From Christensenella sp. UBA7588 (GTDB taxonomy: Bacteria; Bacillota; Clostridia; Christensenellales; CAG-917): a stretch of 44,999 nucleotides of DNA. Each line of letters opens with the position of its first letter. Position 1 is the stretch's first letter. Both the position numbers and the translations under genes were made by a program. The stretch spans positions 1 through 44,999 of the forward strand of contig DLKM01000014.1 in the NCBI GenBank assembly GCA_002478945.1, written 5' to 3'. Shown here piece after piece: positions 8,498 to 15,782 of the stretch. The notes under the pieces are model-generated. The model was not told the origin of the DNA. It saw nothing but the letters and a program-made list of their open reading frames with translations, and searched no databases.

Positions 8498-9853
8498 TTA
8501 AAAGAATCTTGCGACGAGGTCTTTGGAGTATTGTACGGTTTCTTCCATATCGCCAAAGCTCATAATTTCGCCTGCATAATAGGTGTTGAGATTGCCTTGC
8601 ATTGCTTCGACTTTGTCGTACCAACCGTTTTTGTAATCGTCCTCAAAGACGTGCGGGAAATAATACCACTTTCTCTCGTAGACGCATTTGTCCATTTCGA
8701 TTTTGCAAAGGGCCATATCGTCCCAAGCCATTTGTTTTGCTTCCTCGTAGGTTTTGAGTTCTTTTCCCTTGTGGTTGCGCAAAACGTAAGTCGTGAGGAC
8801 TTGGTTGGGTTCGTTCTTCCATCTGTGATAGAATACCATCAAATGGCCGATTCTCTCGGGAACCATATTGTCGAACAAATAACCGGACATATCGGGATAA
8901 TACGTTCCTTCTTTGCAGGTAATTGCAGAAACGTCGTAACGCTCGTAATCGATTTTGGAGAAAAGTGCTTTCTCTTGTTCGGTTGCGTCGAAGTATGTGG
9001 GCAAATATTGAAGGGGAGCGGTAACGATAATCTTGTCGTATTCTTCCATATTTTCGCCGATATAGACTTGAACTTTGCCGTTTTCACGAGTTACTTTCGT
9101 GATGTTGACGTTGAGGCGTGCGGGGTGTTGGAGTTTTGCGTTTACTGCTTCGTAAATGCTTTGCGTGCCGTCTTTCCACGTCCACAAGTCTTTGTTGACG
9201 AAGTACATTGCCGTTGCAAAGTCAAGATATTTTACGACGTATGCCGCAGGAATCTCGTCGAAGAAACCGTAACCGAATGCGGTGTAAGGTCCAATCCAGA
9301 TTTCTTGCGCAAGCTCAACTCCGTTGAGTTTGCAGAATTGCGCAAAGTTCATACTGAGGTCTTTAAGGGCGGGGTTCTCGCCGACGACGTGTTCGCCCGT
9401 TACGGGGTCGTAACCGTCGTATTTGCCTTCTGCGATGCCCTTGTGTCCCGTGTATTGATAGCCTTTATACTTGGTTGCGAGAAGCGTGCCGAGTTTTTTG
9501 ACTTGGGATTTAACTCTCAAAAGATGAGGAATGAGGAAGGGGTTTTTCTTGGGGTTGAACGGGTCGTATTCTTTGCCGTTTTTTCTGCGATATGCACGCT
9601 CGAGCTTCGGACCGTTGTGGTCTACGCCGCCGAACAATTCGAGTTCGTGAACCGCATAATAAGTCGGGCAACCCATAATTGCGCCCATTTCAAATCTCTT
9701 TCCATCGTGATACGGAGAGTGGCATTTACCGCCGACGTGGTCCTCTCTTTCGAGGATGGCATAATCGGTGTAACCATTCTTCTCAAGATGTACTGCCGCG
9801 CTCAATCCCGCAGGACCTGCGCCGATGATACAAATCTTTTCGTTCTTTGCCAT
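8498..9853 (-). CDS. FAD-dependent fatty acid double-bond isomerase-like protein (PAI / linoleate isomerase family)
   Basis: The 451-residue flavoprotein has an N-terminal Rossmann FAD motif (CIIGAGPAGLSAA, then E-R and GGKCHSP) and a C-terminal FAD-contact segment YYAGEIMSFGDMEETV. From memory, its length and many segments (GGKCHSP, EMGAIMG, LWTWKDGTQ, FYHRW, YYFPHV..DY..GWY.KVE.MQG, AGEIMSFG, YSKDLV.RF) resemble the polyunsaturated fatty acid isomerase of Cutibacterium acnes, which converts linoleate to conjugated trans-10,cis-12 linoleate. This supports that family over generic amine oxidases. ATG 9853 is chosen because AAGGAG lies 7 bases upstream; an ATG at 9880 extends the frame but lacks a site. 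The gene is divergent from an acyl-activating enzyme/ACP/thioesterase operon, which fits a role in fatty acid modification. The substrate is inferred, not shown. Confidence 0.75.
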   Translation of the reverse strand: MAKNEKICIIGAGPAGLSAAVHLEKNGYTDYAILEREDHVGGKCHSPYHDGKRFEMGAIMGCPTYYAVHELELFGGVDHNGPKLERAYRRKNGKEYDPFNPKKNPFLIPHLLRVKSQVKKLGTLLATKYKGYQYTGHKGIAEGKYDGYDPVTGEHVVGENPALKDLSMNFAQFCKLNGVELAQEIWIGPYTAFGYGFFDEIPAAYVVKYLDFATAMYFVNKDLWTWKDGTQSIYEAVNAKLQHPARLNVNITKVTRENGKVQVYIGENMEEYDKIIVTAPLQYLPTYFDATEQEKALFSKIDYERYDVSAITCKEGTYYPDMSGYLFDNMVPERIGHLMVFYHRWKNEPNQVLTTYVLRNHKGKELKTYEEAKQMAWDDMALCKIEMDKCVYERKWYYFPHVFEDDYKNGWYDKVEAMQGNLNTYYAGEIMSFGDMEETVQYSKDLVARFF

Positions 9854-9871
9854 AATAATCTCCTTGATTTC

Positions 9872-9888
9872 GTAAGTCACTAACTTAC
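9872..9888. promoter_or_regulatory. Inverted repeat, possible operator in the isomerase leader
   Basis: GTAAGT-CACTA-ACTTAC is a perfect 6+6 palindrome in the untranslated leader, between the predicted start of transcription (~9900) and the AAGGAG site. It could bind a dimeric repressor; no regulator is named. Confidence 0.4.
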
Positions 9889-9906
9889 AATTTGTTTAAC
9901 ATCATA

Positions 9907-9934
9907 ATTATATCACTATTTTTGTTAATGTAAA
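9907..9934 (-). promoter_or_regulatory. Promoter of the isomerase-like gene
   Basis: On the minus strand TTTACA (9934-9929), a 16-base spacer and TATAAT (9912-9907). Confidence 0.6.
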
Positions 9935-9944
9935 TAGTTTGACG

Positions 9945-9962
9945 AAAAATATCGATATTTTT
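9945..9962. promoter_or_regulatory. 18-base perfect palindrome between divergent promoters
   Basis: AAAAATATCGATATTTTT is fully self-complementary. It sits between the -35 elements of the two divergent promoters (9929-9934 and 9985-9990), a good place for a shared operator. Chance is possible in such AT-rich sequence. Confidence 0.4.
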
Positions 9963-9984
9963 TTATTTATTTGTCGATTTACTA

Positions 9985-10013
9985 TTCACATTGTAAAATA
10001 GGCGTGATATAAT
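9985..10013 (+). promoter_or_regulatory. Promoter of the acyl ligase-ACP-thioesterase operon
   Basis: TTCACA (9985-9990), a 17-base spacer and TATAAT (10008-10013). A GGAGAGG ribosome site follows at 10024-10030. Confidence 0.7.
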
Positions 10014-10035
10014 ATATCCGTTCGGAGAGGTAAAT

Positions 10036-11391
10036 ATGAAATATCAATCTTTCAGACAACTTCTAAGCATCGGTGCAGAGCGGCACGGCGCAAACGTTGC
10101 GTTGAGATACGACGATTGCGGCAAAATTTGCCAAATTACTTACGCGGAATTGTACGATTGCGTTTGCCGTCGCGCACAAGAGATTGCAGACCTTGAAGAA
10201 AACTGTATCGGAATATTGCAAGCTCCGTCTGCGAAGTGGATTATCGATATGTTTGCGTGCGTGATTGCAGGCAAGCAAACCGTGCTTCTCGACGCAATGT
10301 CGGATGCTACAACGTTGCAAAAATGCGTCCTTGCGACCGACGTCGAGAAAATTCTTACGGACGGCGTTACCGCGCCGTATGAAAACGCATTGAAAACTTG
10401 TCCTCGATTCGTCAAAAAAGCGGACGGGGAAGGAGATATACTGTTTTTCACGTCGGGTACGACGGAATCGTCAAAAGCAGTGGTTTTGACTTCGAAATCA
10501 CTCTGCGCAAGCGCGTGGAACGGACAGGAAAAATGCCCTTGCAACGAAAACGACAATTTGCTTTGCGTGCTTCCGCTCACTCACGTTTTCGGTTTCGTGT
10601 GCGCAATGCTTTGGCCTCTTTCGCAAGGTGCGTGCGTATCGCTTACGCGCGGTATGAGGTATATTCCTTTCGACGCAAAGTATTTCAATCCGACAATCAT
10701 ATCTGTCGTACCGTCTATTCTCAAATTTATGGTGGGATTTGACGCTCTCAACGACGGGTTGAGAATGATACTCGTTGGCGCAGGCCCCGCAAACGAGCAG
10801 ATTTTGCAAGCGGTTAAGGCAAAAGGCATCGAGGTGCGCTTCGGATACGGACTTACCGAAACTTCGAGCGGTGTAGCGATAAGTTGCGGAGAGAACCCGT
10901 TTGCTATGTCGGTGTGTCCCGACGATGAAATAACTCTTGCCGACGACGGAGAAATTTTGATAAAATGCCCCGAGTGCATAATGAAGGGTTACTATAAAAA
11001 TCAATCCGCAACGGACGCCGTCCTCTCAAACGGGATATTCCATTCTGGCGACCTCGGAAAATTCGACGAGCAAGGCAATCTGTATATTACCGGAAGGAAA
11101 AAAGACATTCTCGTGCTTGAAAACGGCACCAAAATATATCTTGCGGAATGGGAATCCGACCTTAGAAAAGCACTCGAAATCGACGATATTGCTCTTGCGA
11201 TGAAAGACGGCGCAGTAACGCTTTTCGTCGGGGACAAAGACGGAAATACAGACGCAAATCTCGTAAAAGAAAAAGTGTCGGATTTCAACAAAACAAAATC
11301 GTTCGACCAGCAAATTGCCGACGTATGCGTGTTGCCTCACGCGCTAGAAAAGACCGCAACCGGCAAAATTAAACGTTGGGCTCTCAAATAA
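10036..11391 (+). CDS. AMP-forming acyl-activating enzyme (acyl-CoA/acyl-ACP synthetase, ANL superfamily)
   Basis: This enzyme adenylates a carboxylic acid and transfers it to a thiol. The 451-residue protein has the ANL phosphate loop FFTSGTTESSKAV (near residue 136), the GYGLTETS motif, HSGDLGKFDEQG, the hinge GRKKDILVLENGTKIY, and the C-terminal catalytic lysine segment KTATGKIKRWALK. It is about 50-100 residues shorter than typical long-chain acyl-CoA synthetases, mostly in the N-terminal part. A ribosome binding site GGAGAGG precedes ATG 10036. The ACP gene follows after 27 bases and a thioesterase gene after that, so the likely thiol acceptor is that carrier protein rather than CoA (inference). 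Confidence 0.85.
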   Translation: MKYQSFRQLLSIGAERHGANVALRYDDCGKICQITYAELYDCVCRRAQEIADLEENCIGILQAPSAKWIIDMFACVIAGKQTVLLDAMSDATTLQKCVLATDVEKILTDGVTAPYENALKTCPRFVKKADGEGDILFFTSGTTESSKAVVLTSKSLCASAWNGQEKCPCNENDNLLCVLPLTHVFGFVCAMLWPLSQGACVSLTRGMRYIPFDAKYFNPTIISVVPSILKFMVGFDALNDGLRMILVGAGPANEQILQAVKAKGIEVRFGYGLTETSSGVAISCGENPFAMSVCPDDEITLADDGEILIKCPECIMKGYYKNQSATDAVLSNGIFHSGDLGKFDEQGNLYITGRKKDILVLENGTKIYLAEWESDLRKALEIDDIALAMKDGAVTLFVGDKDGNTDANLVKEKVSDFNKTKSFDQQIADVCVLPHALEKTATGKIKRWALK

Positions 11392-11418
11392 ACGTAATCG
11401 ATAAAAAGGAGAACAAAT

Positions 11419-11670
11419 ATGCAAGTAACCAAGCAAGAAATTCAAGATAACCTTACGAAGTTGGTGAAACAATATGTTCCTACACTCGCAAACGCAGAAA
11501 TCACACGCGAAACCCCTATCAATTCAAAGGGTTACGAATCGCTCAATTACATTTACATCGTATGCACGCTCGAGAGCGACTACGGCGTGAAAATCCCCGA
11601 CAAAGTGTGGATGAAGTTGCGTACCGTGGGCGAAGTGGTGGATACCGTCTACGATATGACAAACAAATAA
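11419..11670 (+). CDS. Acyl carrier protein (locus-specific)
   Basis: This 83-residue protein resembles ACP: helix II begins GYESLNYIYIV, with Ser41 as the expected 4'-phosphopantetheine attachment site. It has ESL where the common motif is DSL. The segment YGVKIPD and the ending TVGEVVDTVYD are typical of carrier proteins. An AAGGAG site precedes the ATG. It is not the housekeeping acpP by context: it lies between an acyl-activating enzyme and a thioesterase, so it likely carries an exogenous or special acyl chain in this pathway. Confidence 0.82.
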   Translation: MQVTKQEIQDNLTKLVKQYVPTLANAEITRETPINSKGYESLNYIYIVCTLESDYGVKIPDKVWMKLRTVGEVVDTVYDMTNK

Positions 11671-11718
11671 TAATCGTGCTTAAAACAGCACAATCGATGC
11701 TTTATATTGCAGAATTAT

Positions 11719-12456
11719 ATGGATAAAACACAAGTTTTGATATTTACCGTACATAAAAAACTTCTTGCCGACGACGTGACGATGTATCGCAGATTGCGAC
11801 CGTCCGTGCTGTTGAGAATGATTCAGGAAATATCAATCGCTCACACCGAAGCACTCGGAGCAGGCAGAGCGAAAACTTTGGATAAAGGCGTTTTATGGGT
11901 TGTCGCGAGAATGAAACTCGAAATCTCGAGAATGCCTTATTACGACGAAAACGTCACGCTCGAAAGTTGGGCAGGCAAGACAATGCGAGTGCTTTTCCCT
12001 CGTTATTACGAGATGCGCGACGAGAGCGGAAACGCAATCGTCAAAGCAAGTGCGGTGTGGCTGTTGATGGACGAAAAAACGAGACATATGGCTTTTCCCG
12101 AATCGTACGGGGTGGTCGTTCCGCACTCTGAAAAAGAAACGGAGATGTCGCTTCCGTGCGGCGTTTCGCTCGGCGCGCAGAAAAACAAAAAAACGTTTGA
12201 AGTCGCATATAGTCAGGTTGACATCAACGGACATATGAACAATAGCAAATACGTTGACGAAGCAGAGGATTTGCTCGGTGCGGAGTATCTCGCAAATCAC
12301 GAAATCAAATCGTTGGAGATAGAATATAAGTCGGAGATAAAACTCGGACAAACCGTATCTCTCGAATATACGCTTGAAAACGACGAGTTGCAACTGATAG
12401 GTTTTGCCGAAGGCATACCGTGCTTCGAGCTTGTCGCAAAATTCGGCAATATCTGA
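11719..12456 (+). CDS. Acyl-ACP thioesterase (FatA/FatB-like hotdog fold)
   Basis: Two hotdog domains are visible: the first around residues 5-130 (YRRLRPSVLLRMIQE, WVVARMKLEI), the second from ~155 with the diagnostic YSQVDINGHMNNSKYVDEAEDLL, whose N, H and downstream E correspond to the usual catalytic region of acyl-ACP thioesterases. Length (245 residues) fits the bacterial family. The start at ATG 11719 is preferred to a TTG at 11707; neither has a strong ribosome site. As last gene of the acyl ligase/ACP operon it would release the free fatty acid from the ACP, closing a load-modify-release cycle. Confidence 0.85.
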   Translation: MDKTQVLIFTVHKKLLADDVTMYRRLRPSVLLRMIQEISIAHTEALGAGRAKTLDKGVLWVVARMKLEISRMPYYDENVTLESWAGKTMRVLFPRYYEMRDESGNAIVKASAVWLLMDEKTRHMAFPESYGVVVPHSEKETEMSLPCGVSLGAQKNKKTFEVAYSQVDINGHMNNSKYVDEAEDLLGAEYLANHEIKSLEIEYKSEIKLGQTVSLEYTLENDELQLIGFAEGIPCFELVAKFGNI

Positions 12457-12491
12457 TGCTGATATAATTCAAAAATTCATAGAAAAATAAT

Positions 12492-12522
12492 ACCGCTCAC
12501 ACATCGTGGGCGGTCTTTTTTT
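12492..12522. terminator. Terminator after the thioesterase, possibly bidirectional
   Basis: ACCGCTCAC (12492-12500) pairs with GTGGGCGGT (12506-12514), 9 bp with one G-U, followed by seven T on the plus strand. The minus strand has a weaker T-rich tract and may also serve the convergent abi gene. Confidence 0.8.
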
Positions 12523-12540
12523 AACTAAAAAACGTAACAT

Positions 12541-13515
12541 TTAAAATTGCATCCGATAATTCTTTACTATATTGTGTAAAATTTTCATTAGGGCTTTTAA
12601 GGTTTTGTTTTGTTCAGAATTAAAAGCATATCCTAATTGGCTTGGCGTACATATTAAACTGCTCAGCTCACCTAAAAAACTATCAAAGAATGTTTTTATT
12701 TTGTCACGAGAGCATAGGTGATAAAATATAATTACTATCGAGAAGATATTGTTGATTCGAAAACTATCTCCAAACTGCTGTTTTATGGATTTTACAAATT
12801 CGTTTTTCTTGCTAATAATGTATTGTGTTTTATAGTTATAAATGCGCAAATTATGCGCGCAAAGATTGCGAACATTATTTAGTATTCGGAGAAAAGCATA
12901 TAAATCGTCGGATTTGAATTTGTTGCCGTAAATAGAAACGATGTGTTGGCAAATGGCGTCTTTTAGATTCGGATTTAAACATTTGAAAAATCTGATTAAA
13001 TCTCTCATCATCATATGAGAAAACAATACCCAAATAGGTATCTCTCCGTGAACGGAGAGGTAGTGGCGGATATTATCGTTTGAATGGTCGGAGTTTTCTT
13101 TCCATTGTACGATTTGCTTATTTATTGAAGTTATCAGTTCTTGTGCTTCTTGTTTCGACTTTTCGCTATAATTATTATATGATAAAACGTTTAAATATGC
13201 TGTCGCGCCGTATTGTTTTGCAAATTCGTACGCTATTACCGATTTGAGCATATTCTCTATATCAAGGAGTGTTGAGAGTATGCCGTGCCTAAATGCTTTA
13301 TCGAAAGAGTATAAGGCTTGAATGTTTTCAAACGTCACTCCTTTTGCGAAAAAGTCTTTATCGGGAATGAGGAAATCGGTCTTATAGCCATTTATAACAT
13401 TGTAATAGTTTTCGGTTTCTAGAAATCGTATTGCTTGTTGTTCGTCGTGAATAGTAAGACCTTTTGATTTCAGTATTTCAATTTGTTCTTCGTAAGATTT
13501 GAACGACTTTGCCAT
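12541..13515 (-). CDS. Abi_2 family abortive infection protein (AbiD/AbiF-like, HEPN)
   Basis: The 324-residue protein opens with the Abi_2 signature: KSYEEQIEILKSKGL, then DEQQAI..L...NYYNVINGYK..FL. It also has RDLIRFFKCLN and a C-terminal RNLCAHNLRIYN. R216 and H221 of RNLCAH match the RxxxxH HEPN ribonuclease motif, so RNA cleavage after phage infection is the likely activity (family knowledge plus inference). ATG 13515 has no clear ribosome binding site: it follows the T tract of a terminator hairpin by only four bases. Thus it depends on read-through of the upstream small RNA, as toxin genes do in type III toxin-antitoxin units. The gene is AT-richer than its left neighbours and sits alone between a metabolic operon and a lipoprotein array, consistent with acquisition by transfer. 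Confidence 0.88.
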   Translation of the reverse strand: MAKSFKSYEEQIEILKSKGLTIHDEQQAIRFLETENYYNVINGYKTDFLIPDKDFFAKGVTFENIQALYSFDKAFRHGILSTLLDIENMLKSVIAYEFAKQYGATAYLNVLSYNNYSEKSKQEAQELITSINKQIVQWKENSDHSNDNIRHYLSVHGEIPIWVLFSHMMMRDLIRFFKCLNPNLKDAICQHIVSIYGNKFKSDDLYAFLRILNNVRNLCAHNLRIYNYKTQYIISKKNEFVKSIKQQFGDSFRINNIFSIVIIFYHLCSRDKIKTFFDSFLGELSSLICTPSQLGYAFNSEQNKTLKALMKILHNIVKNYRMQF

Positions 13516-13519
13516 ATGT

Positions 13520-13626
13520 AAAAAGAGCCAACACGCTGTGCTGACTCTTTTTAAAATTTTTGGCTATGCTCCCATATAGTGCATAGTACATGTCCATAAG
13601 TGATGGAGTGGATATACCGACCATCA
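13520..13626 (-). ncRNA. Candidate structured small RNA upstream of the AbiF-like gene
   Basis: On the minus strand a ~107-base RNA is bounded by a consensus promoter and a strong terminator. It has three hairpins. P1: TGATGG/CCATCA (13621-13626 with 13601-13606). P2: CTATGC/GCATAG (13581-13586 with 13564-13569). P3 is the terminator: 15-bp arms 13538-13552 and 13520-13534 with loop 13535-13537 and a T tract. The two non-Watson-Crick positions in P3 are G-U pairs only on the minus strand and would be A-C mismatches on the plus strand, which fixes the direction. A conserved RNA motif next to abiF genes has been described (recalled, not checked); this is the expected place for it. Confidence 0.65.
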
Positions 13627-13631
13627 TCTGT

Positions 13632-13660
13632 ATGATACCTAAATATTTTATGCTTGTCAA
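13632..13660 (-). promoter_or_regulatory. Promoter of the abi-associated RNA
   Basis: On the minus strand TTGACA (13660-13655), a 17-base spacer and TATCAT (13637-13632). The predicted start lies at or within two bases of the first base of hairpin P1. Confidence 0.7.
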
Positions 13661-14046
13661 CACAAATTTATTCTTAAATATGAATAAAATTCAAGAAATT
13701 ATGTCAGCGTTTCTCTCCTTTTTATTTTTTAATACTTCAAATACTGCATATTTTTGCAGAGTATTGCTATTACCAAGTGTTGTAATTATACGGTGGATAC
13801 CGTGAGACTGTTTTCCATCGATAGTTATTTAGTAGTTAAACCTTTTCCATCGGAGCGGAGAGTTTTGCGTGAAAAACTGACAGATGACGGTTAGGCAATT
13901 CTCCATTTCAACAGAATTATCTCATATTCTAACAAATTGCGTAGTTGAAGTCAATATGAATTTAACTGAAAAGCTATGGGAGTGTTTTACGCAGACCTAA
14001 AAGTCGGAAATGAAGTTAATTCAAGGATGGATAAAGATATTTAAGG
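13661..14046. other. Non-coding stretch upstream of the lipoprotein array
   Basis: No convincing gene. The motif TTTTCCATCG occurs twice (13811-13820, 13843-13852). A possible stem GGAGA..TTGC (13857-13868) with GCAA.TCTCC (13895-13904) lies in between. A 14-codon frame from ATG 13955 ends in TAA, and a one-base shift would continue it for 15 codons, so a broken mini-gene cannot be excluded. The stretch ends in a plus-strand terminator, so a short plus-strand transcript probably exists here. Confidence 0.3.
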
Positions 14047-14077
14047 TACGAACTTGCTAAAAGTTCGTATCTTTTTA
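14047..14077 (+). terminator. Orphan plus-strand terminator
   Basis: TACGAACTT (14047-14055) pairs perfectly with AAGTTCGTA (14061-14069), with a 5-base loop followed by TCTTTTTAT. No recognised gene precedes it, which implies a small transcript from 13.8-14.0 kb. Confidence 0.75.
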
Positions 14078-14079
14078 TA

Positions 14080-14109
14080 TTGCGAGTGTCACATAAGCCT
14101 ATATATTAT
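14080..14109 (+). promoter_or_regulatory. Possible promoter of the lipoprotein array
   Basis: TTGCGA (14080-14085), an 18-base spacer and TATTAT (14104-14109), directly after the terminator and 46 bases before the first lipoprotein ATG. Confidence 0.45.
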
Positions 14110-14155
14110 GAATCTATTAAGTATAGAACACTTAAATGAAGGCGGCAGCAAAAAT

Positions 14156-14863
14156 ATGAAAAGTATAAAAAAGTTTATTGCGGTTTTAATGTTAATATCG
14201 ATATTGGTTGCTATGTTGACATCGCTGTGCGCTTGTACGAAATATCCCGAAGATTATACTCTCGAAGAACATATAGACAATATAACAAAAAGAGTGCAAA
14301 AGAAATATATGGACGACGATAACAATTATACATCGTTTACCGTCTATCCTTTATATGACGAAAACGATAAACTGACACACTTTTTGGTTGAATTTGAGCC
14401 TTACGGTTTTTTGTTTATCCATTTAGGTGTCCAAAGATTACAATCATATTTTTTTGCAGTTCCGGGAATGTATATGTATTGCGATACATATCTCAATATG
14501 AATTGGCAGAGATACAGACTGTGCGTTGACGGCATCGAACCGCAACCGTATGGCAATCACGAATGGGTTGTGTCGGAAGGGTTAGCGATGTCGATCGAGG
14601 CATTAAATGCGCGATTCGAATCCGATGAAGAAGGAAATATTATTGAGTATAATAAAAGTCCATATTACATTTCAAACGTATTTAATGACAAATTGTATTA
14701 TTTGGAAATGCCAACAGGTGGAGTCCCTGCAATTAAAAACGGAGATGCTTTTGTAAATCTCGTTTCAATGGAAGATTTTACATATAAAGGGAAAAACGGA
14801 TATACCGAAGATTCAATGCCGCCCCGAATGCTTGTTTCGTTTTTCTATAGTGATAAATTGTAA
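14156..14863 (+). CDS. Predicted lipoprotein, array copy 1
   Basis: This 235-residue protein belongs to an unrecognised lipoprotein family present here in four copies. It has a type II signal peptide (KK, hydrophobic core, lipobox LCAC, lipidated Cys27). The mature part shares family landmarks: YPEDYTLEEHI, RVQ.KY, VYPLYDENDK, FLVEFEPYGFL, W.RYR, KSPY.I.NV, KLYYL, VNLVSM. Beta-strand-rich spacing suggests a single small globular domain on the outer face of the membrane. ATG 14156 is chosen because it begins the signal peptide; an in-frame ATG at 14108 would only add an unlikely polar extension. Function unknown. The array runs into the giant secreted protein gene without a terminator, so the products may work together. 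Confidence 0.75.
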   Translation: MKSIKKFIAVLMLISILVAMLTSLCACTKYPEDYTLEEHIDNITKRVQKKYMDDDNNYTSFTVYPLYDENDKLTHFLVEFEPYGFLFIHLGVQRLQSYFFAVPGMYMYCDTYLNMNWQRYRLCVDGIEPQPYGNHEWVVSEGLAMSIEALNARFESDEEGNIIEYNKSPYYISNVFNDKLYYLEMPTGGVPAIKNGDAFVNLVSMEDFTYKGKNGYTEDSMPPRMLVSFFYSDKL

Positions 14864-14935
14864 AAATAACAAAGGAAAAAATTATAAAAAATTCGAATGA
14901 GAATACTATGAAAGAATTAATAAAAGGAGGGCAAA

Positions 14936-15622
14936 ATGAAAACGAAATGTAAAAAAACAATTGCGATTTTAGCGTTGTCATCAATATTGTGCATATCGAT
15001 ATTTTCGTTGGTCGGGTGTAATAAAACACTCAATCCCGACGATTATACGCTTGAAGATCATATTGAATTTATTGCTCAAAGAGTGCAACAACGCTATATG
15101 AAAGAAGGCACCCCATATACGTCGTTTGCCGTCTATCCATTGTATGATGAAAATGATAAATACACACATTTTTTGGTTGAATTTGAGCCGTATGGTTTTT
15201 TGATGATTGAAACGCACAAGCAAAAAATCAGCAAATTTGAGTATACCAGTATGTATAGACGTTGCGATGCTTATTTGTGTCGTGATGAGAAGTTCGGATG
15301 GCAAAAATATAGGTACGATATAGAAGAACAAGAAATAATTGACGGAATAAAGTGGGAAAAGGGCAAAATTAAATTTTTAGACAAAGAAGTATATTTTGAA
15401 GTGAATGAACAAGGCGAGTGTGTCGAATATTACAAAAGTCCGTATGCCGTAGCAAACGTATTGTCTCAAAAACTTTATTTTATAAATTCAAGTCCGATTA
15501 TAGAAGAAAACGGAAAGTTTATCGACCTTGTTTCTATGCGGGCATATGCACAAGAACAACGCAATGAAATGGAGGTGTTACCTTGTGTTAAATTTTTTGC
15601 AGGTTCGATTTTGATGCTATAA
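14936..15622 (+). CDS. Predicted lipoprotein, array copy 2
   Basis: 228 residues with a signal peptide and lipobox LVGC (Cys28), then N-P-D-D-Y-T-L-E-D-H and the same family landmarks as copy 1 (VYPLYDENDKYTHFLVEFEPYGFL, WQKYRYD, KSPYAVANVLSQKLY, IDLVSM). Within the array its signal peptide is almost identical to that of copy 4, so these two form one subgroup and copies 1 and 3 (GCTKYPEDYT) form the other. A perfect AAAGGAGG site precedes the ATG. A 14-codon ATG frame starting at 14920 overlaps the start region. The C-terminus FFAGSILML is also shared with copy 4. Function unknown. Confidence 0.75.
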   Translation: MKTKCKKTIAILALSSILCISIFSLVGCNKTLNPDDYTLEDHIEFIAQRVQQRYMKEGTPYTSFAVYPLYDENDKYTHFLVEFEPYGFLMIETHKQKISKFEYTSMYRRCDAYLCRDEKFGWQKYRYDIEEQEIIDGIKWEKGKIKFLDKEVYFEVNEQGECVEYYKSPYAVANVLSQKLYFINSSPIIEENGKFIDLVSMRAYAQEQRNEMEVLPCVKFFAGSILML

Positions 15623-15706
15623 ATAATTAAGCAAACATATAGGAGAGAAATTGTATTGAAAAACTTATTTGAAACTATTAACGATTTGTTCGCTTGAGGA
15701 ATAAGA

Positions 15707-15763
15707 ATGACAAAAAGAATAAGTTTAATGGAAACTATTTTTGTGAAAGACAATTTACATTAG
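15707..15763 (+). CDS. Possible 18-residue peptide in the array
   Basis: ATG 15707 is preceded by GAGGAATAA and encodes MTKRISLMETIFVKDNLH. It has a ribosome site but no similarity I recognise. It may instead be a decayed piece of a lost array copy. Confidence 0.15.
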   Translation: MTKRISLMETIFVKDNLH

Positions 15764-15782
15764 AAATTTAAAGGAGAATGAT

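Noticed and set aside
8429..9883. 484-codon plus-strand frame over the isomerase-like gene
   Set aside because: The opposite strand carries clear flavoprotein motifs; this frame has no recognisable features and starts inside the terminator.
13590..13805. 71-codon plus-strand frame opposite the abi-associated RNA
   Set aside because: No ribosome site; the strand-specific G-U pairs and promoter support transcription from the minus strand instead.
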